Shown here one piece after another: positions 1 to 11,683 of a stretch of DNA of 64,000 bases. The notes beneath the pieces were generated by a model, which had not been told where the DNA came from, made no database searches, and saw nothing but the letters and a program-made list of their open reading frames with translations. Position 1 is the stretch's first letter; each line of letters starts with the position of its first letter. Source of the stretch: Stereocaulon alpinum (Eukaryota > Ascomycota > Lecanoromycetes > Lecanorales > Stereocaulaceae); the NCBI GenBank assembly GCA_018257865.1, contig JAEUBA010000072.1, forward strand, positions 1-64,000. Reading direction: 5' to 3'. Made by a program: the position numbers and the translations under genes.

Positions 1-359
1 TTATTAATTATATAGGAAGAGGATTAGATTTATACTATTAAAGATATCGATAGCGTCGTCTAAGTATTTATACCTAATAAAGGAGCTAATAAAAAGCTTT
101 ATAAGTTAGTTCTATAGTATATAGTCTATAATCGCTATACTAGTAACCCTAATAATATATACTATAGTAAAGAGAAGAATTATTATAGTAAGAGCTTCCC
201 TAAGGATTTTCGTAACTAAACTAAGTTCGCCCCTAATAGGAGCTACCCTTAGTATAAACGTCTATTTACGGAGCCTCTCGAAAATATAAATATTAATAAT
301 AGATAGGTTATTCCGTATAATCCCTATCTATTAAAGAAATATAGTAGCTATATTAATAT

Positions 360-2870
360 TAAGATCTATAGCTCTATTAAGTCGGTTTTCTATCTATATA
401 AATACGTCTATAAGGGCCTAAATTAGGCTAATATCACCCTAACTTAACGTAGCAAGTACTATAATAATAACCCTACTCCTTTAGGGCAGCTTAGGTAATA
501 AGGTAAGGAGGTAGATAAGATTACTAAGTACTATTCGGCTCGCTGGATTAGCTCCGTAGAGGCCGTATAGAAGCTATTATTATTCGGTATAGGTATAATA
601 AAGCCTTATATAGAGCGCTTATAGATTTATCTACTAGATTAATAACATATCCTATTTAATCCGAGCGAAGATAAGGCTGTAAATAATACTACTAAGTAGA
701 AGCTTATAGATAATAAAAAGCTACGCAGAACTACCTTAACTAAGTACTTTAAGATAAATTAGATTACTAAGGAAGCCCTTAATTAAGGCTAGCTACTACC
801 TTTTAGGAAGAAGAATAGTAGGCGGCTTATAGTTAAAAAGAACCCGCTAGATTACCTATATACTAACTTTCTAAAGTATTTTACCTAGATTAAGTAATCT
901 AAGCGGTAGAAGGTTTATAAAAAAGGCGAAGCCCTTAAGCGTATATACTTTATTAGCCCTAAAAGTAAGGATTTATATTATCTATAACTACTCCTATATT
1001 ATTATAAGGGTACTACGTCTTTTAACGACCTACGCACGATTAACGGCTATATAATAGAATAGAAAGAAGCCTATATAGAGCTTAGGCTAACTAAAAATAA
1101 TAAGTATACTAATAAGATCCTAGATAAGGGTAAGGACTTTTAGGGGGGTTACGGACTATAGAGCCTATTTATTATAGTATTACTTAAGCTCTAACTAATA
1201 GATACTTTAGTATTATAGGATAAATATAAAGAGTATATATTATCTAATTATATACGTATCTTATAATAGGAATTTTAGATACTTTAGATACCAGCTAGTA
1301 AAGAGACTATATATACTAAGTAGTATATACTCTACCTTATTAATAGTTAGTTAGAATATATCTCTACTCTAAAGCGTATAGAGGATTTAGCTTAATATAA
1401 TTTATTAATTCCTACTATTAACTTTAATAGTATAAGCGATATTCCTAATCAGCTCTTACGCGAAGAGATATCTTATAATATTAGCCCTAAGGATATTAAG
1501 TTCTTATAGAGTAAGCTTAATCCTAATTAAAGCTGCGCTATTAACCGGATTATAGACGCTATTAATATAAATACGGATAATAAGTATAGAGCCCCTAGTA
1601 CCCTATTCTTTCTTAACGGCGCTAGGGGTACTAGCAAGACCTTCGTTAAGAATATTATAATAAAGAAAGTATACCTTAAACGAAAAGTAGCTCTAGCTAT
1701 AGTATCCTTAGGTATAGTAGTAACGCTCCTCTAGGGTAGCCGTACTACCTACTTCTAATTTAAGATACTACTAGATTCGGACGCTACTTCTTTATACGGG
1801 ATTAAGAAAGGGACGAACCTTACGGAGCTTATAAAGTAAGCTTAGGTAATCTTTTAGGATAAGTCGCCTATATAGAGTAGGTATAATATAGAGGCTGTAA
1901 GCTAAAGCCTTTAAGATATCTATAGTAATAAGGGGGCGTAGTTTAGGGGTAAGGTTATCTACTTCTATAGTAATTTTTAATAAACCCTACTAGTAGTAGC
2001 TAGCGGATTTAGTAGTTAGGTTATTAATACCTATATATAATAGGCTGAGTTCTAGTAGGATACTATACGATTAGACCTAACTATTAACGAATAACTTAAT
2101 AATCCTAATCTTACTAATTCTATATATACTAATATAAGGGCTTTTGCTGTTAATCTTCTTAAGATCGGGAATAGGTCTAGTATTTAGAAGAGCTCTACTA
2201 CTAAGGAAGATATAGTACCTTAGGCTTATAGCTACGTTCCTAAAAACGCTATTAATAAGTTAATTAATAAGGTATACCTAAACCTATATTACTTAGGTAT
2301 AGTAGATAGAGAGTATCTATCTTAAAGAGCTATTCTTACTATTGCGAATAAAGACGTTACTAAGATTAATAGCAAGCTTATAACGCAGATACCTAGCGAG
2401 CTTACTATATACTAGAGCGTTAATTAGGCTATTTCTAAAGAAGATAAGGACCTCTTTCTAACTAAATATTTTAATATATTTTATAAGGCCTCGCTACCGC
2501 CCTATAAGCTCTATATTAAACTAGGTATTCTAGTTATATTACTTAGAAACCTAAATCCGCTACGGCTTTATAACGGGACTCAGCTCTAGGTTATATAGTA
2601 TAGTAAGTATATCTTTAAAGGCGAGATTATAGGCGGTACGTATAATAGCGAAAAGGTAATACTCTTTAAGATACTATTATAGTCTAAGGAAAATAATAAG
2701 AGGATCCCTACGCCCTTTATACATAAGTAATATCTAGTCCGCCTAGTATTTATAATAATAATAAATAAGTCCTAAGGGTAATCTATAAAGTTTATAGGTA
2801 TTAACCTATAGTTACGGCCGGCTTTTAGTTATAGTTAGCTCTATATATCGCTTTTATAGGTTACGAAGCA
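360..2870 (+). pseudogene. Helitron RepHel-type protein relic
   Basis: Landmarks by translation: KYVYKG at 400-417, typical of the Helitron-like N-terminal domain; a segment at 532-590 reading like the conserved 'ARYIS..EA.WR...F' motif, with TAG in place of tryptophan; a Walker A P-loop at about 1615-1645 reading GARGTSKT, where family members have GxGGTGKT (glycine to serine fits a G-to-A change); a helicase segment near 2530-2590 containing LLRNLNP and NGTQL; and a late helicase motif near 2820-2860 resembling FSYSQLYIAL. Known Helitron proteins join a Rep nuclease and a PIF1 helicase. Reading frame changes along the span were not mapped exactly, so limits are approximate. It cannot encode a working protein. 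Confidence 0.85.
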
Positions 2871-2984
2871 GGCGAATCTATATATTATTAGGCCGGATAG
2901 TTATAAATATACGAATAACCGATTAATAAAGAATATAGTATATACTTAGGTACTATTACCTAATTAATAGCCTTAGTAAAAATA

Positions 2985-3017
2985 GTAAAAATCTGGATTT
3001 TTACAGGTATTCTCTAG
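2985..3017 (+). other. Helitron 3' terminal hairpin and CTAG end
   Basis: Arms GTAAAAATC (2985-2993) and GATTTTTAC (2996-3004) are exact reverse complements around a 2-nt loop. CTAG follows at 3014-3017 and the next base is T. Helitron 3' ends have a short hairpin about 10-12 nt upstream of CTRR, so this fits in structure, spacing and orientation relative to the coding relic. Confidence 0.85.
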
Positions 3018-4600
3018 TATAACATAATATTATATTATACTAACTATATTAGCGATTATTAATATAGGTCCTCTAGTAATCGTTAGTAGTACTGCGGAGA
3101 TAATATTACTAGCGAGGAATAATAGATATAAGCTATTTCTCAGCTACTATTCTACTTCCGGGGTAGGTAGGTTTGGGGATAGGGTATAGGCTTAAGGAGG
3201 AGGATAATATTCCCGTATATATTACGCTATTACTAATATAGGGGCGCGAAGTCGCAGCTATATAAGTCTACTTAATTAAAGTAGAGCGTCTTAACGCTAT
3301 AAGTATTATACCCTTATATAGAAGGCGTAGTTCCTAGAAATAATAAGCTATATTAAATATATATAAGTAGGACTTACTTACCTCGCCTTCTTAACTCTCT
3401 CCTATATAGTTATCTTTAGAACTAACGTATATATAATTACCGCCGTAACCTTTACTAGGTTTTACTATACTGAAGTAGTCTTTTCTACCTTTCTCTAAGC
3501 AAAACCGTCCTAGTAGGGATAATATTATAATAGGCGTATAGTAGAATTTATCGCTAGTAGTTAACGAAGGATTTAGGGAATCGCCTAGTCTTTTAATTAT
3601 AATTTAGAGTAGGGGTATATCTTAAATACAGTCGAATTTCTACTGTAGAGTACTTAAAGGAGATATTTCTAGCGGAGAATAACTACGCCGCTAATCCTAT
3701 ATAGATCTTTACAAAAGTTTAGATAATAACTATAATTATAGTACTCTAAATCACCTTAAAATTATATAGGTAGGGAGGTAGTAGGGGGAGAGCTTTATAT
3801 AGTTAAAAATTATTATATTATCTATTCTAAGCGCCTATACTAACGCTAGTAGGTAGAAATCTTTAGGAGTAAAGAAGTTAACGAATTCTAAAGGTAATAA
3901 CGAATTTTTTAATTCGGAACTATTATTCTAACACCGCTCTTTAAGAAATTAGCTTTAAGATATAAATCCGTTTAGTAGTTATTAATCTCTTCTATATTAA
4001 AGATCTTAGCTTTCCCTTAAAGATATATAGGGAAGTAAACCCTATAGCGGACGCTAACAAATACTAAAAGAGGGGTCTAAAACTTATAACCGCTATAACT
4101 TTTATAACACCTAATTAATTTTCTTTAAAAAAGTAGCGGCGAGCAGCCTAAACTAAGCTCTTTTAAGATTATTAATTACGCTAGGGATATAAGGTATTAT
4201 TAATAGTTTTTAATACTAAGAGAGATATAGTATAAGTAGGGCTAAGTATTAATAGGTACTCCCGCAGTTAATAACGCTAGTAGTTAGGTATATTATAAGG
4301 GTTAGCCCGCCTACTTCGCCTACTAAGCTAAGAAATCGAAAATAGTACCTTACTAATTATAAGGTCTAGAGATAACACTATAATATCCCTATATATTAAA
4401 AATATATAGGGACCTTAAGAAGGGTCCTTATAAAGAGGGTAAAAAAGGAAATAAGGATATCTCGTTAATCTATTATATATAATTAGTTAATTAGTCGTTT
4501 AGAAATATACTATTTTTTCGTTACTTAATATAATTGCTTAAGGTAATTGCGTAAGTAATATAGCTAAAAAATCGATTATAATACTTTTTAAATCTAATAC
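3018..4600. other. AT-rich RIP-mutated stretch, origin unassigned
   Basis: It has the same CpA/TpG-poor composition as its surroundings and lies between the Helitron end and the integrase-type relic. No motif convincing enough to name a family was found on either strand. It contains a near-perfect 12-bp inverted repeat around AAA at 4386-4412 (arms TCCCTATATATT and AATATATAGGGA), which could be an element end or a chance product of the biased composition. Confidence 0.6.
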
Positions 4601-4639
4601 TTTATTTAAGTATATTTTAGAGAGCCTCTTCGCCCCCTA

Positions 4640-6370
4640 TATATAAATCCGCCGCCTTAGAATCCGCCGCCTCCGAATAGATTTTGTTATTAGACTTAGG
4701 CCTAAGCTTATTATCTAGCTAATCCTAAAATATATTAGGCTCCTTATACCTACGAGTATTCTAAAACGCGTCTATTATTATCTAAGAAGGTCGCTACCGC
4801 CCTACTTTAGTAGGGGTCTCTATACTAGTAAGGATTAGTTCTATACCTAAGATAATATATTAGTAGATTACCTCCCTAAGCTTTATATAGACTAGACTAT
4901 ATAGTCGCTACCCTATTCTAATAGTAAGGATATTAGAAGCCTTTAGCGTATCTAAGTTATATCTAAGCTCTAAAGCTTTTTAGTAGTACTACTCCTTAGT
5001 TACTAGCGGTAAATATTCGTCTATATTATAGGCTTATAATTCCGCCCTAAGCTTTTTAATAAGCTTTAGATTAGGTATACTAGCGTACTTCTCTACTAGA
5101 GGTTTAGGGAACTTATAGAGATACTAAGGTTTACTAGAGACTATATAAGGATAGTTCTTCTAAGTACGAATCTTATAGGAATTCTAGTTCTCTATAAATT
5201 TAAAGGCTTCTTTATAAATTAAGTATATATAGACGGCGTAGTAAGCTAGTTAATTATAAAGCTTATTATATTAATAATATCCTTCTTCTTACGCGATATT
5301 AAAGAAGAGTACCTAGCGGTATAGTATAGAAGACTATAAATATATCTACTAAGCCTTAATTCTTTAGTTTACGGTACTCTTCCTAAATATCTAATACTTC
5401 TTAAAAGGTCTTAGTCTCTTAGTATAGTCCTCTTATATATAATATAACTACTAGTAAGCGTCTATAATAAGAATAGTCTCTATCCCTTAGTTAGACTAGA
5501 TTATATTAGGTATAGTTTTTACCTCTACTAAATAGTCTAAATATTACTTTACTATACTAATTACTATATAAGCTAAGACTCTAATATAGATCTATAGAAT
5601 TTTACGAGAATAGGCGTTAATTACGGCGTAGATTTAGATACTAAAGAACTCTAGCTTATAATACGTATTAATAGACTAGATTACGTTAGGTCTTAGTATA
5701 GTATATTTTTAATACCTATATTATTTCTTCTCTAATCTTTGCTAGATACCTTCTAAATCGACTAGTCTTATTCTATATATTAAATTATACTTAGAAATAG
5801 CGATCCCCTTACGTCGGAAGTAGGTATAGAGGTATATAAAGCTAAAGTTAGTAATAAAGCTACCAGCTAGATACTCCTATATAATATAAATTATCTTATT
5901 ATCTTAAAACTATCCCTACCTAATCTTACGCCTCCGCTAGTAACCTAGCTTAATCCTAATTCGCTGAAGTAATTTAGCTTATATAGGTATTCCTATAGCT
6001 TCTAACTTAACTCTTATCTCTTAATTAGTCGCTAAGCGCTTATAGAAGAGGAAGGTAATTATTAAGTTATAGAGTTAAGGGTTTAGATACTTATATCTAA
6101 TATATTTCTTCGCGCCCTAATTATCTAGGCGTCTTTATAGTATCCTTAGACTAACTATAGGGCAGTGCTTATATAATTCGATAAGAATATCCCCCGTAGT
6201 AGTACCCCTATTATAGGTATTAAGGATCTATTCTTAGTAGGAGTCTAGGTTAATTATACGCAGCGCTATAAGGATAAGAGGTAGGAATTCGATAGAGTAC
6301 TATTAGATAAGCTATACTGTAGGCGCTGTAGATAATTAGATCGCTGGTAGTGGTGTAGTTACTAGATTAT
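4640..6370 (-). pseudogene. Degenerate integrase-core-domain transposase
   Basis: On the minus strand a long frame, interrupted only by TAG/TAA, reads like fungal integrase-core-domain proteins. Around 5698-5645 it gives RPNVI*SIN followed by YYKLEFF. Around 5640-5590 it gives IYAVINAYSRK. Intact relatives have an aspartate in 'W.IDGH' and 'IDAYSR'; both positions are asparagine here, as expected of G-to-A changes in aspartate codons. Upstream (about 6250-5900) lies an N-terminal helical part with few frame breaks; downstream (to about 4640) a basic and acidic C-terminal part. The protein is dead through stop codons and loss of catalytic aspartates. Element ends and target duplications were not identified. 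Family assignment rests on recalled motifs. Confidence 0.7.
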
Positions 6371-6375
6371 TAATA

Positions 6376-6814
6376 ATTGCAAATGTGGTGGGGTAGGTTT
6401 TCAAAATAAAAGTTCAAAATATTTGATATGGCTATTTGCCCATTGCGGCACACCGTACCCGCGCCAAAGATCTGCCAAGAAATAGCCCCTACATATGTCC
6501 TCTGATTTCAAGGTCTTACCAATTATGATTAGATGATATGTATGATATACGCATCAACCTCGAGAACACTAACTTTCCGAGAGATTAGTAATATCAATCA
6601 TGAAAGTCCGGGCCACCTAGCTGTGACTTCCGAAATGTGGCCGTAAAGTATCCGAGTCGCAGATTGTCCAGGCAATACCGCCTATATAAGAAGATCTGGA
6701 GGCCTTCAATCCACTTGACAGCTTTCTACTCCAGTAATTACCATAAGAAAAGTCCAATTTGAAATAGCAATCCAACTTTTGAGTAGAAACCCCCACCCTC
6801 GTCCACACTAGATC
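6376..6814. other. Junction of RIP block and gene-bearing DNA; upstream region of methyltransferase
   Basis: Within a few tens of bases near 6375 the sequence passes from CpA/TpG-depleted AT-rich DNA to ordinary composition containing many CA and TG steps. No coding feature is seen. The last part must hold the promoter of the methyltransferase starting at 6815. No clear TATA box was assigned. Confidence 0.6.
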
Positions 6815-7540
6815 ATGACAACTTCCACCACCGCAGACTTTACAGTCGCCAACCGCACCTTCTTCAATGATCACGCAGCCGAATACGACATCAAGCCATG
6901 GCAAAAGCAAATCACCCTGCAAATAACTAAATACATCCAACAAAACCTCGACTTCATCGGCATACCCAAGCACTCAGACCCCACTACCCTCCTCGACTAC
7001 GCCTGTGGCACCGGCTCGATATCCCGCGCCCTAGGCCCCTCTGTGACTTCCATCCAGGCTCTCGATCTCTCGTCAAAGATGGTCGAGCGCTTCAATGAGC
7101 TTGCGGCCTCTTCCGAAATACCATCGGTCCGAAAGGCGCGTGCCATTGAGGGTAACCTCCTAACGGATGACGAGTTACCAGTTGAGCTGGATAGGCCGGA
7201 ATTCTACGACTTCGATATTGCTGCTATAGGAGCGGGCTTGCACCATTTCGACGACCCGGCGAAAGCAATCGGCCGACTTGCTGAGAGATTGAGGGTTGGC
7301 GCCGTATTGCTGATTGTTGACTTTGTTGAAGAAGGAGGAGAGCAGGGGAGGCTGCCTACTGGTGCTGAACATACGGTTCGTCAGCATGGGTTCAGTGAGA
7401 GGGAGATGAAGGAAATGATGGAAGGGCACGGATTGACGGGCTTTGGGTGGAAGGAGATGCCGGAGCGGCTGGAATTAAAGTTCCATGAGAATGAGCCGGT
7501 TTCAAGGAAAGGATTTTTGGCCAGAGCAGAAAAAGTGTGA
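6815..7540 (+). CDS. Class I SAM-dependent methyltransferase
   Basis: Single-exon gene for 241 residues starting at an ATG. It is predicted to transfer a methyl group from S-adenosylmethionine to an unidentified acceptor. The SAM-binding motif I is LLDYACGTGSISRAL at about residues 61-75, followed by an acidic motif II-like segment (IQALDLSSKMVERF) and a later IAAIGAGLHHFDDP resembling the motif IV/post-motif region. Length fits small UbiE/Tam-like methyltransferases. No signal peptide or membrane segment is seen, so it is probably cytosolic. It lies next to the RIP block and convergent with the HET gene. Substrate cannot be inferred; a role in secondary metabolism is possible but no synthase gene is adjacent. 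Confidence 0.85.
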   Translation: MTTSTTADFTVANRTFFNDHAAEYDIKPWQKQITLQITKYIQQNLDFIGIPKHSDPTTLLDYACGTGSISRALGPSVTSIQALDLSSKMVERFNELAASSEIPSVRKARAIEGNLLTDDELPVELDRPEFYDFDIAAIGAGLHHFDDPAKAIGRLAERLRVGAVLLIVDFVEEGGEQGRLPTGAEHTVRQHGFSEREMKEMMEGHGLTGFGWKEMPERLELKFHENEPVSRKGFLARAEKV

Positions 7541-7807
7541 GTGGAAGCAGTCGATCGAAAGTGCAACGGGGTCTGGCGTGAACAGTATGAGAAGCGTATA
7601 ATGGACTTGTAAGTACAAAGATATAGATGTGTAAGATGCACCACGTGACGTTCTTGTAGCGATATTCTTATGAACTTCCATCCTCCCGTGATCAATTCAA
7701 CTTGTACAAGCACCCTTGACTTCCAGCAAAGCATGACAAGGGACTTACCGAAGCCAACAAGAAATGAAACAAGGTATTCTCTAGGCCATATTACCTTCTA
7801 GGTTCGC

Positions 7808-9960
7808 TCATTGAATGATAAAAGTCTTTTCTTCGCAGCTGTCAAAATACTGATCCAGCTTCTCCTCGTCTTGGAACTCCATCAGACCTAGCCGAATAAA
7901 AGTCCCGTTACCGACTTCCTCGAGCACAAGAGCAGCGATTTCATCAAGTACAACAAAGACCACTGGCCGTTTGATTTGATTGACCCCCTCCTGGTCCCGA
8001 CCCATGTAGAATATAACATCCTCCCACAAATTCTGATCTACCGAGTCATTCCCAACGTACAGTATCTCCTCCGCAACGTCCGGCTTGATAAGAGAAACAA
8101 TCCCATCGGGAAAGAGTGGGCTGCCAATCCCCTTTGCCGATACGGGCATCGTAGCAGGGTCTATATCAGCCCGAGGAATCTGCTCAGCGCCGTTCCACTC
8201 CAGCGTCTTCGAAACACCCCTGATTCTCAATGTGCCTTCTCTAACTTTGCCGAAAGGCGCCAAAGTGTCTTCCGGAGTAACACTACACTCAAGAATTGCT
8301 GTAGATTTCGCCACACTATGTTCGGCCGGTGGCTTGAATTGCCCCACCCAGCAAATTTCACCAAAAACTGAAGCCCAAGACCATGATGGCGCACGGTAGA
8401 TACTCGGTCGGTCGTTTTTGGGGTCAGCTACCTGCCATCTCAGCCCTTTCAACAGACTTGCCTTCCAAAGGCCAGCGCAGTAGATGTCGTTTGTAGCTTT
8501 CTGATATCTGGTAGCAATACCAGAGAGTGCTGGGAGCTTGTCTGATGGCACAGTCAAGCCTCTTTGCGTGTAATCTTCAACAAGGTCTTTCCAGCAAGTC
8601 CAGAGTGTATTTTCTATTCCTACAGGTATTTCGCCTCTATGGTTTGTATGTTGAATTTGAAGGCTATTCAGGACAGAGACTCCGGCTATGTTGCTAGAGA
8701 AGTAGTCACTACTTCCACCGTCACAATGATGTTGGCTCTGACATTGCCAGTAAATCTGCCACAAACCGTAGATTAGTACACGGGAGGAGAGGACACGCTC
8801 TTGAAGAGCCCAGGCACGTCCATTGAGTGGCTCCACGCTGGGATAGTATGTTTTCTCTTCTCGAAGACGGACTGTTCCCCTTCTACCGTCTGGACAAGCG
8901 AAGGGAATATTTGAGAAGCCGCTTGGATGTAGGAACTCCACGCCCAATGATCGAGTAGCCAGAAAGCCATCCTGGCATCTCTCTGCGCTAGCTGCCGAAA
9001 CCGTCAACTGTGCGTTTTGGTAGATTCGGTCCATCTTTGCAATTTCTGCGTCTTTGTCTGGAGCGGAGTCTTGAATTATACACAAAGCATCTACCCATAG
9101 ATATTGTAGACCGAGATTGCGAGTTACTGTAATGGCGTCTTGAATGGTTTGTGGTAGAGTAAAAGTAGCTATACATTGTAGCATGTCGTTCATAGTGAGT
9201 GAAGTTAGAGTTATCGGCTGAGGGCCCCCCCAACAATAACTTAGAGCAGCGTATGGAGCCTTTTGGCCACTTGTTAGATGGACATTGACTGATTCTTCAC
9301 CATCTTCATGCCCAACATCGATCAAATATGTAGGTATGAAAGACGGGTCAGCTCTAGGGCACTCTTCATGATTTAGCAAGCAGTCTCGGATCCATTCTCT
9401 TGCTAGTTCATAGCTAGCCGAAGAGGCAACGTGGGTATTTATTGGCCGAGTGCTGATGTACTCTGCCGCCAGATCGTCTTTTCAAAGATATTAGAGAAAC
9501 AATGAGGAGTATACCTACTTGCTCTACATGGTATATACTTACGTTCTTGAGCTTCAACATGAAAGTTTCTGTCAAAGTTGTATCGATTTTCGGCGGACCA
9601 TATCGCTACTCGAACAGACTTGAGGTCATTAGAATCTGGTCTTATGGTCTCGACTTGGATATTCTTGATTAGTCTGCTACTGCCGTTGGAAGGTGAATTC
9701 GGACGACAACGAAATGCTGCGCTTGTGGACGCTGCGGTTTCTGAGTAGTCGGCAGCACAGGCCATTTCATGAATAGCTGAACAAATGAGACAGCCATGAT
9801 CTACTGCTGAGTAAAATTCCTGTGCTGTCTGTGAAATGTCCACCCCCGCTTCCGACTTCAGCGCATTGAATAAGGAGAGATCTGATAATATACTCGCGCA
9901 GCTTCGGCATGATTGACACTCGTCGGGCATGTTAAAGGGGCAGGGTGCAGAAATATTCAT
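7808..9960 (-). CDS. HET-domain (heterokaryon incompatibility) protein
   Basis: Two exons, 9960-9543 and 9477-7808, joined across a 65-nt GTAAGT...AG intron in phase 1, give 695 residues. The HET domain is shown by APYAALSYCWGG, LWVDALCIIQD and the later GRAWALQERVLSSRVL motif, in the usual order. The N-terminal exon has a cysteine pair and CLICSAIHEMA, common upstream of HET domains. HET proteins trigger programmed cell death when genetically different hyphae fuse, though most family members are untested. It is divergent from MRPL15 with 161 bp between the starts, and convergent with the methyltransferase. The single intron removes the stop that separates the two frames. No damage was seen, so the gene looks intact. 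Confidence 0.9.
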
Positions 9961-10121
9961 GCAACTGATCGCTCATTGTAGGACACCTATAGGGCTGATC
10001 GGTTGGGGGGTGAACTCTTCAAGCTGCTGCCAAGCCTGATTTTCGCCGTAGATTACCCAGTTGCGATATTGACAGGTCATTCCCGTTTCAGCCAAGAGCC
10101 TTCAAGGAGAGTCAAAGGCTC

Positions 10122-11055
10122 ATGAAAGCTCCAATGCCAAAGCTGTTGCCCAAATGCGGCCTCACTGGCTTCGCCAAACCCCCCATACGGCGCATAACCT
10201 GCAGAAGATGCGCCGCTCCCTTACAACCAGCAACGAAAACCTTCAGCACATCCAGCTACTGCCGAGAAGAGGAAGAACGCTATGGTAACAGAGGACGTGA
10301 GCTGAGGGAAGGAAATCCAAGATGGCAATCGACTCCTCCGCGAATGAAGGCACCTGTCCGGTCAAAGCCTCCCATCGAGAACAACGACTTCCCGGTCAAC
10401 GAAGACCCTTCGCGGCTGGACAAGGTCTACACGAGAGTACTTGGGAAAGGAGGTGACAAGATGCTTACGGACGAGGTGAAGTGGCTGGCTGTTACGCACA
10501 AGAGCTTTGATCATGGGCGGAGAGGGTACAACGATAGACTGGCGTTTTTGGGTAGGAGCATGAGCACGGTTACTGAAAGTTGGGCACTACTGATTGCGTG
10601 AATTGGGCAGGCAAACTGATTGTGGAGCTGCAAACATCCCTGACGCTCGTGTCTGCATCGTCTACTACGGGATCAAGCGGTACTCCACAGCCAGATCAGT
10701 ACGGACGGATACCCTTCAAACACCCTGCGCTCGAAGGGTTAGACAGCCTCACTGAGCATGGCAAGACCACGGCTTTAGAAAAGAGAAGAGTAGCAGGGCT
10801 CGCAGAAAGCTACGGACTCGACGCTGTTTTGCGGTGGAAGCCTAAGAAGGTTCGTACTTATAGTGTCCTACAAGTTCACACTGAGTTGCTGACATCTTTG
10901 GCGTCTAGATGACGAACCTTCAATGGTCAGGCCAAAAGGTAGTGGTCGCACAAGCATTGTACGCTATAGTAGGAGCAGTAGCACTACAGAAAGGGGGACA
11001 GCTTGCGAACGATGTGGTGCGGGAACGGATACTGAATCCGTTGGGAGTTCAATGA
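10122..11055 (+). CDS. MRPL15: Mitochondrial large-subunit ribosomal protein, RNase III fold (mL57/MRPL15 type)
   Basis: Three exons (10122-10551, 10611-10849, 10909-11055) with introns of 59 nt each give 271 residues. The N-terminus is basic and serine/arginine-rich without acidic residues, as expected of a mitochondrial targeting peptide. The RNase III-like domain begins about residue 115 with KWLAVTHKSFDHGRRGYNDR, then LAFLGKLIVELQTSL read across the first intron. The conserved acidic catalytic residues of active RNase III are not evident, agreeing with the structural role of yeast MRPL15 (mL57) in the mitoribosome. The last exon encodes a helical C-terminal part (QALYAIVGAVALQKG). The divergent partner is the HET gene. 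Assignment to MRPL15 rather than another RNase III-fold mitoribosomal protein is by recalled similarity. Confidence 0.85.
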
Positions 11056-11683
11056 TACTTCTGCATTGGCATACATAAGGAAATTTGAGCATAGCAACGG
11101 TGTACTGCAGGAACGTCTGTACATGTAGAAGCAGGATATCCGCCAAAGCTCTCATAGCTTGATGGAAACAGGTGGAATTCGTCCTCAAAGCAAACCTCGA
11201 CTTGGAAGCTGCTCCATTGCCAAACATCCAATTCATAAGGCAAGGAACAAGCTATCTTCGCTCCTTGATCCTAATGTCCGGTCCCTCTGACACCGCCCAA
11301 GCAACATAGTAAAATGCTCGGCCAGTTCTTAATGGAACCCATGATCTTTTCAACCACCTTCCTCTCCGCGCCACCGAAATCGCAATATTCAGCATTTGAT
11401 AATTAGCAGTCGAACCTGACAGGAAGCCAGGCCAGTCGCAGATCTGTTGAGTTGCACTGTCTATAGGGCGCGTTGTAGAAAAAAGTCTGGGTCTGCGGGA
11501 AGAAATTTGATACCAGGCGAGAATTCGGAGCTAACGCCTTTGGGACGCCAAGATATCATAGATGCTTGGAGCTGCCTGGTTGACAGTTGTAGCTTATACC
11601 TGAGCATTGACGAGACACGACAAATGATCATTGAGCGATAACCACTCCACTTTCTGGCCTTCCAGGCTACCAAACCTCCCAGC
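11056..11683. other. Intergenic region, no gene seen
   Basis: This lies between the MRPL15-type stop and the AP-1 mu start. Short overlapping frames on both strands have no recognisable motif or splice continuation. The right part presumably holds the AP-1 mu promoter. Confidence 0.5.

Larger units (their letters stand above)
1..3017 (+). mobile_element. Degenerate Helitron, 3' part
   Basis: This is the right-hand part of a Helitron, a rolling-circle DNA transposon, inferred from coding relics in the expected order (Helitron N-terminal domain, then PIF1-like helicase) followed by a canonical 3' end. The end has a perfect 9-bp stem hairpin at 2985-3004, nine bases, then CTAG at 3014-3017; the next base is T, as expected when Helitrons insert between A and T. 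The 5' end (TC) is beyond the window start. The element is inactive: the reading frame is broken by many TAG/TAA codons. Confidence 0.85.
1..6375. repeat. AT-rich block saturated with RIP-like mutations
   Basis: The first 6.4 kb has no sizeable open frame and an extreme dinucleotide bias: TpA is everywhere, while CpA and TpG are almost missing (a few survive, e.g. near 541, 647 and 680). This is the footprint of repeat-induced point mutation, which turns CpA into TpA on either strand of duplicated DNA in Pezizomycotina. Conserved protein motifs of two transposon types remain readable, with TAG or TAA where glutamine or tryptophan would be expected. Composition becomes normal abruptly near 6375. 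The left edge lies outside the window. RIP as the cause is an inference from the bias; it could be quantified with TpA/ApT and (CpA+TpG)/(ApC+GpT) indices. Confidence 0.93.

Noticed and set aside
3240..4080. A minus-strand frame interrupted only by TAG and TAA, looking like a third dead transposon gene
   Set aside because: Because TpG is almost absent in this block, TGA cannot occur in any frame, so absence of TGA is no evidence of coding. No family motif was found.
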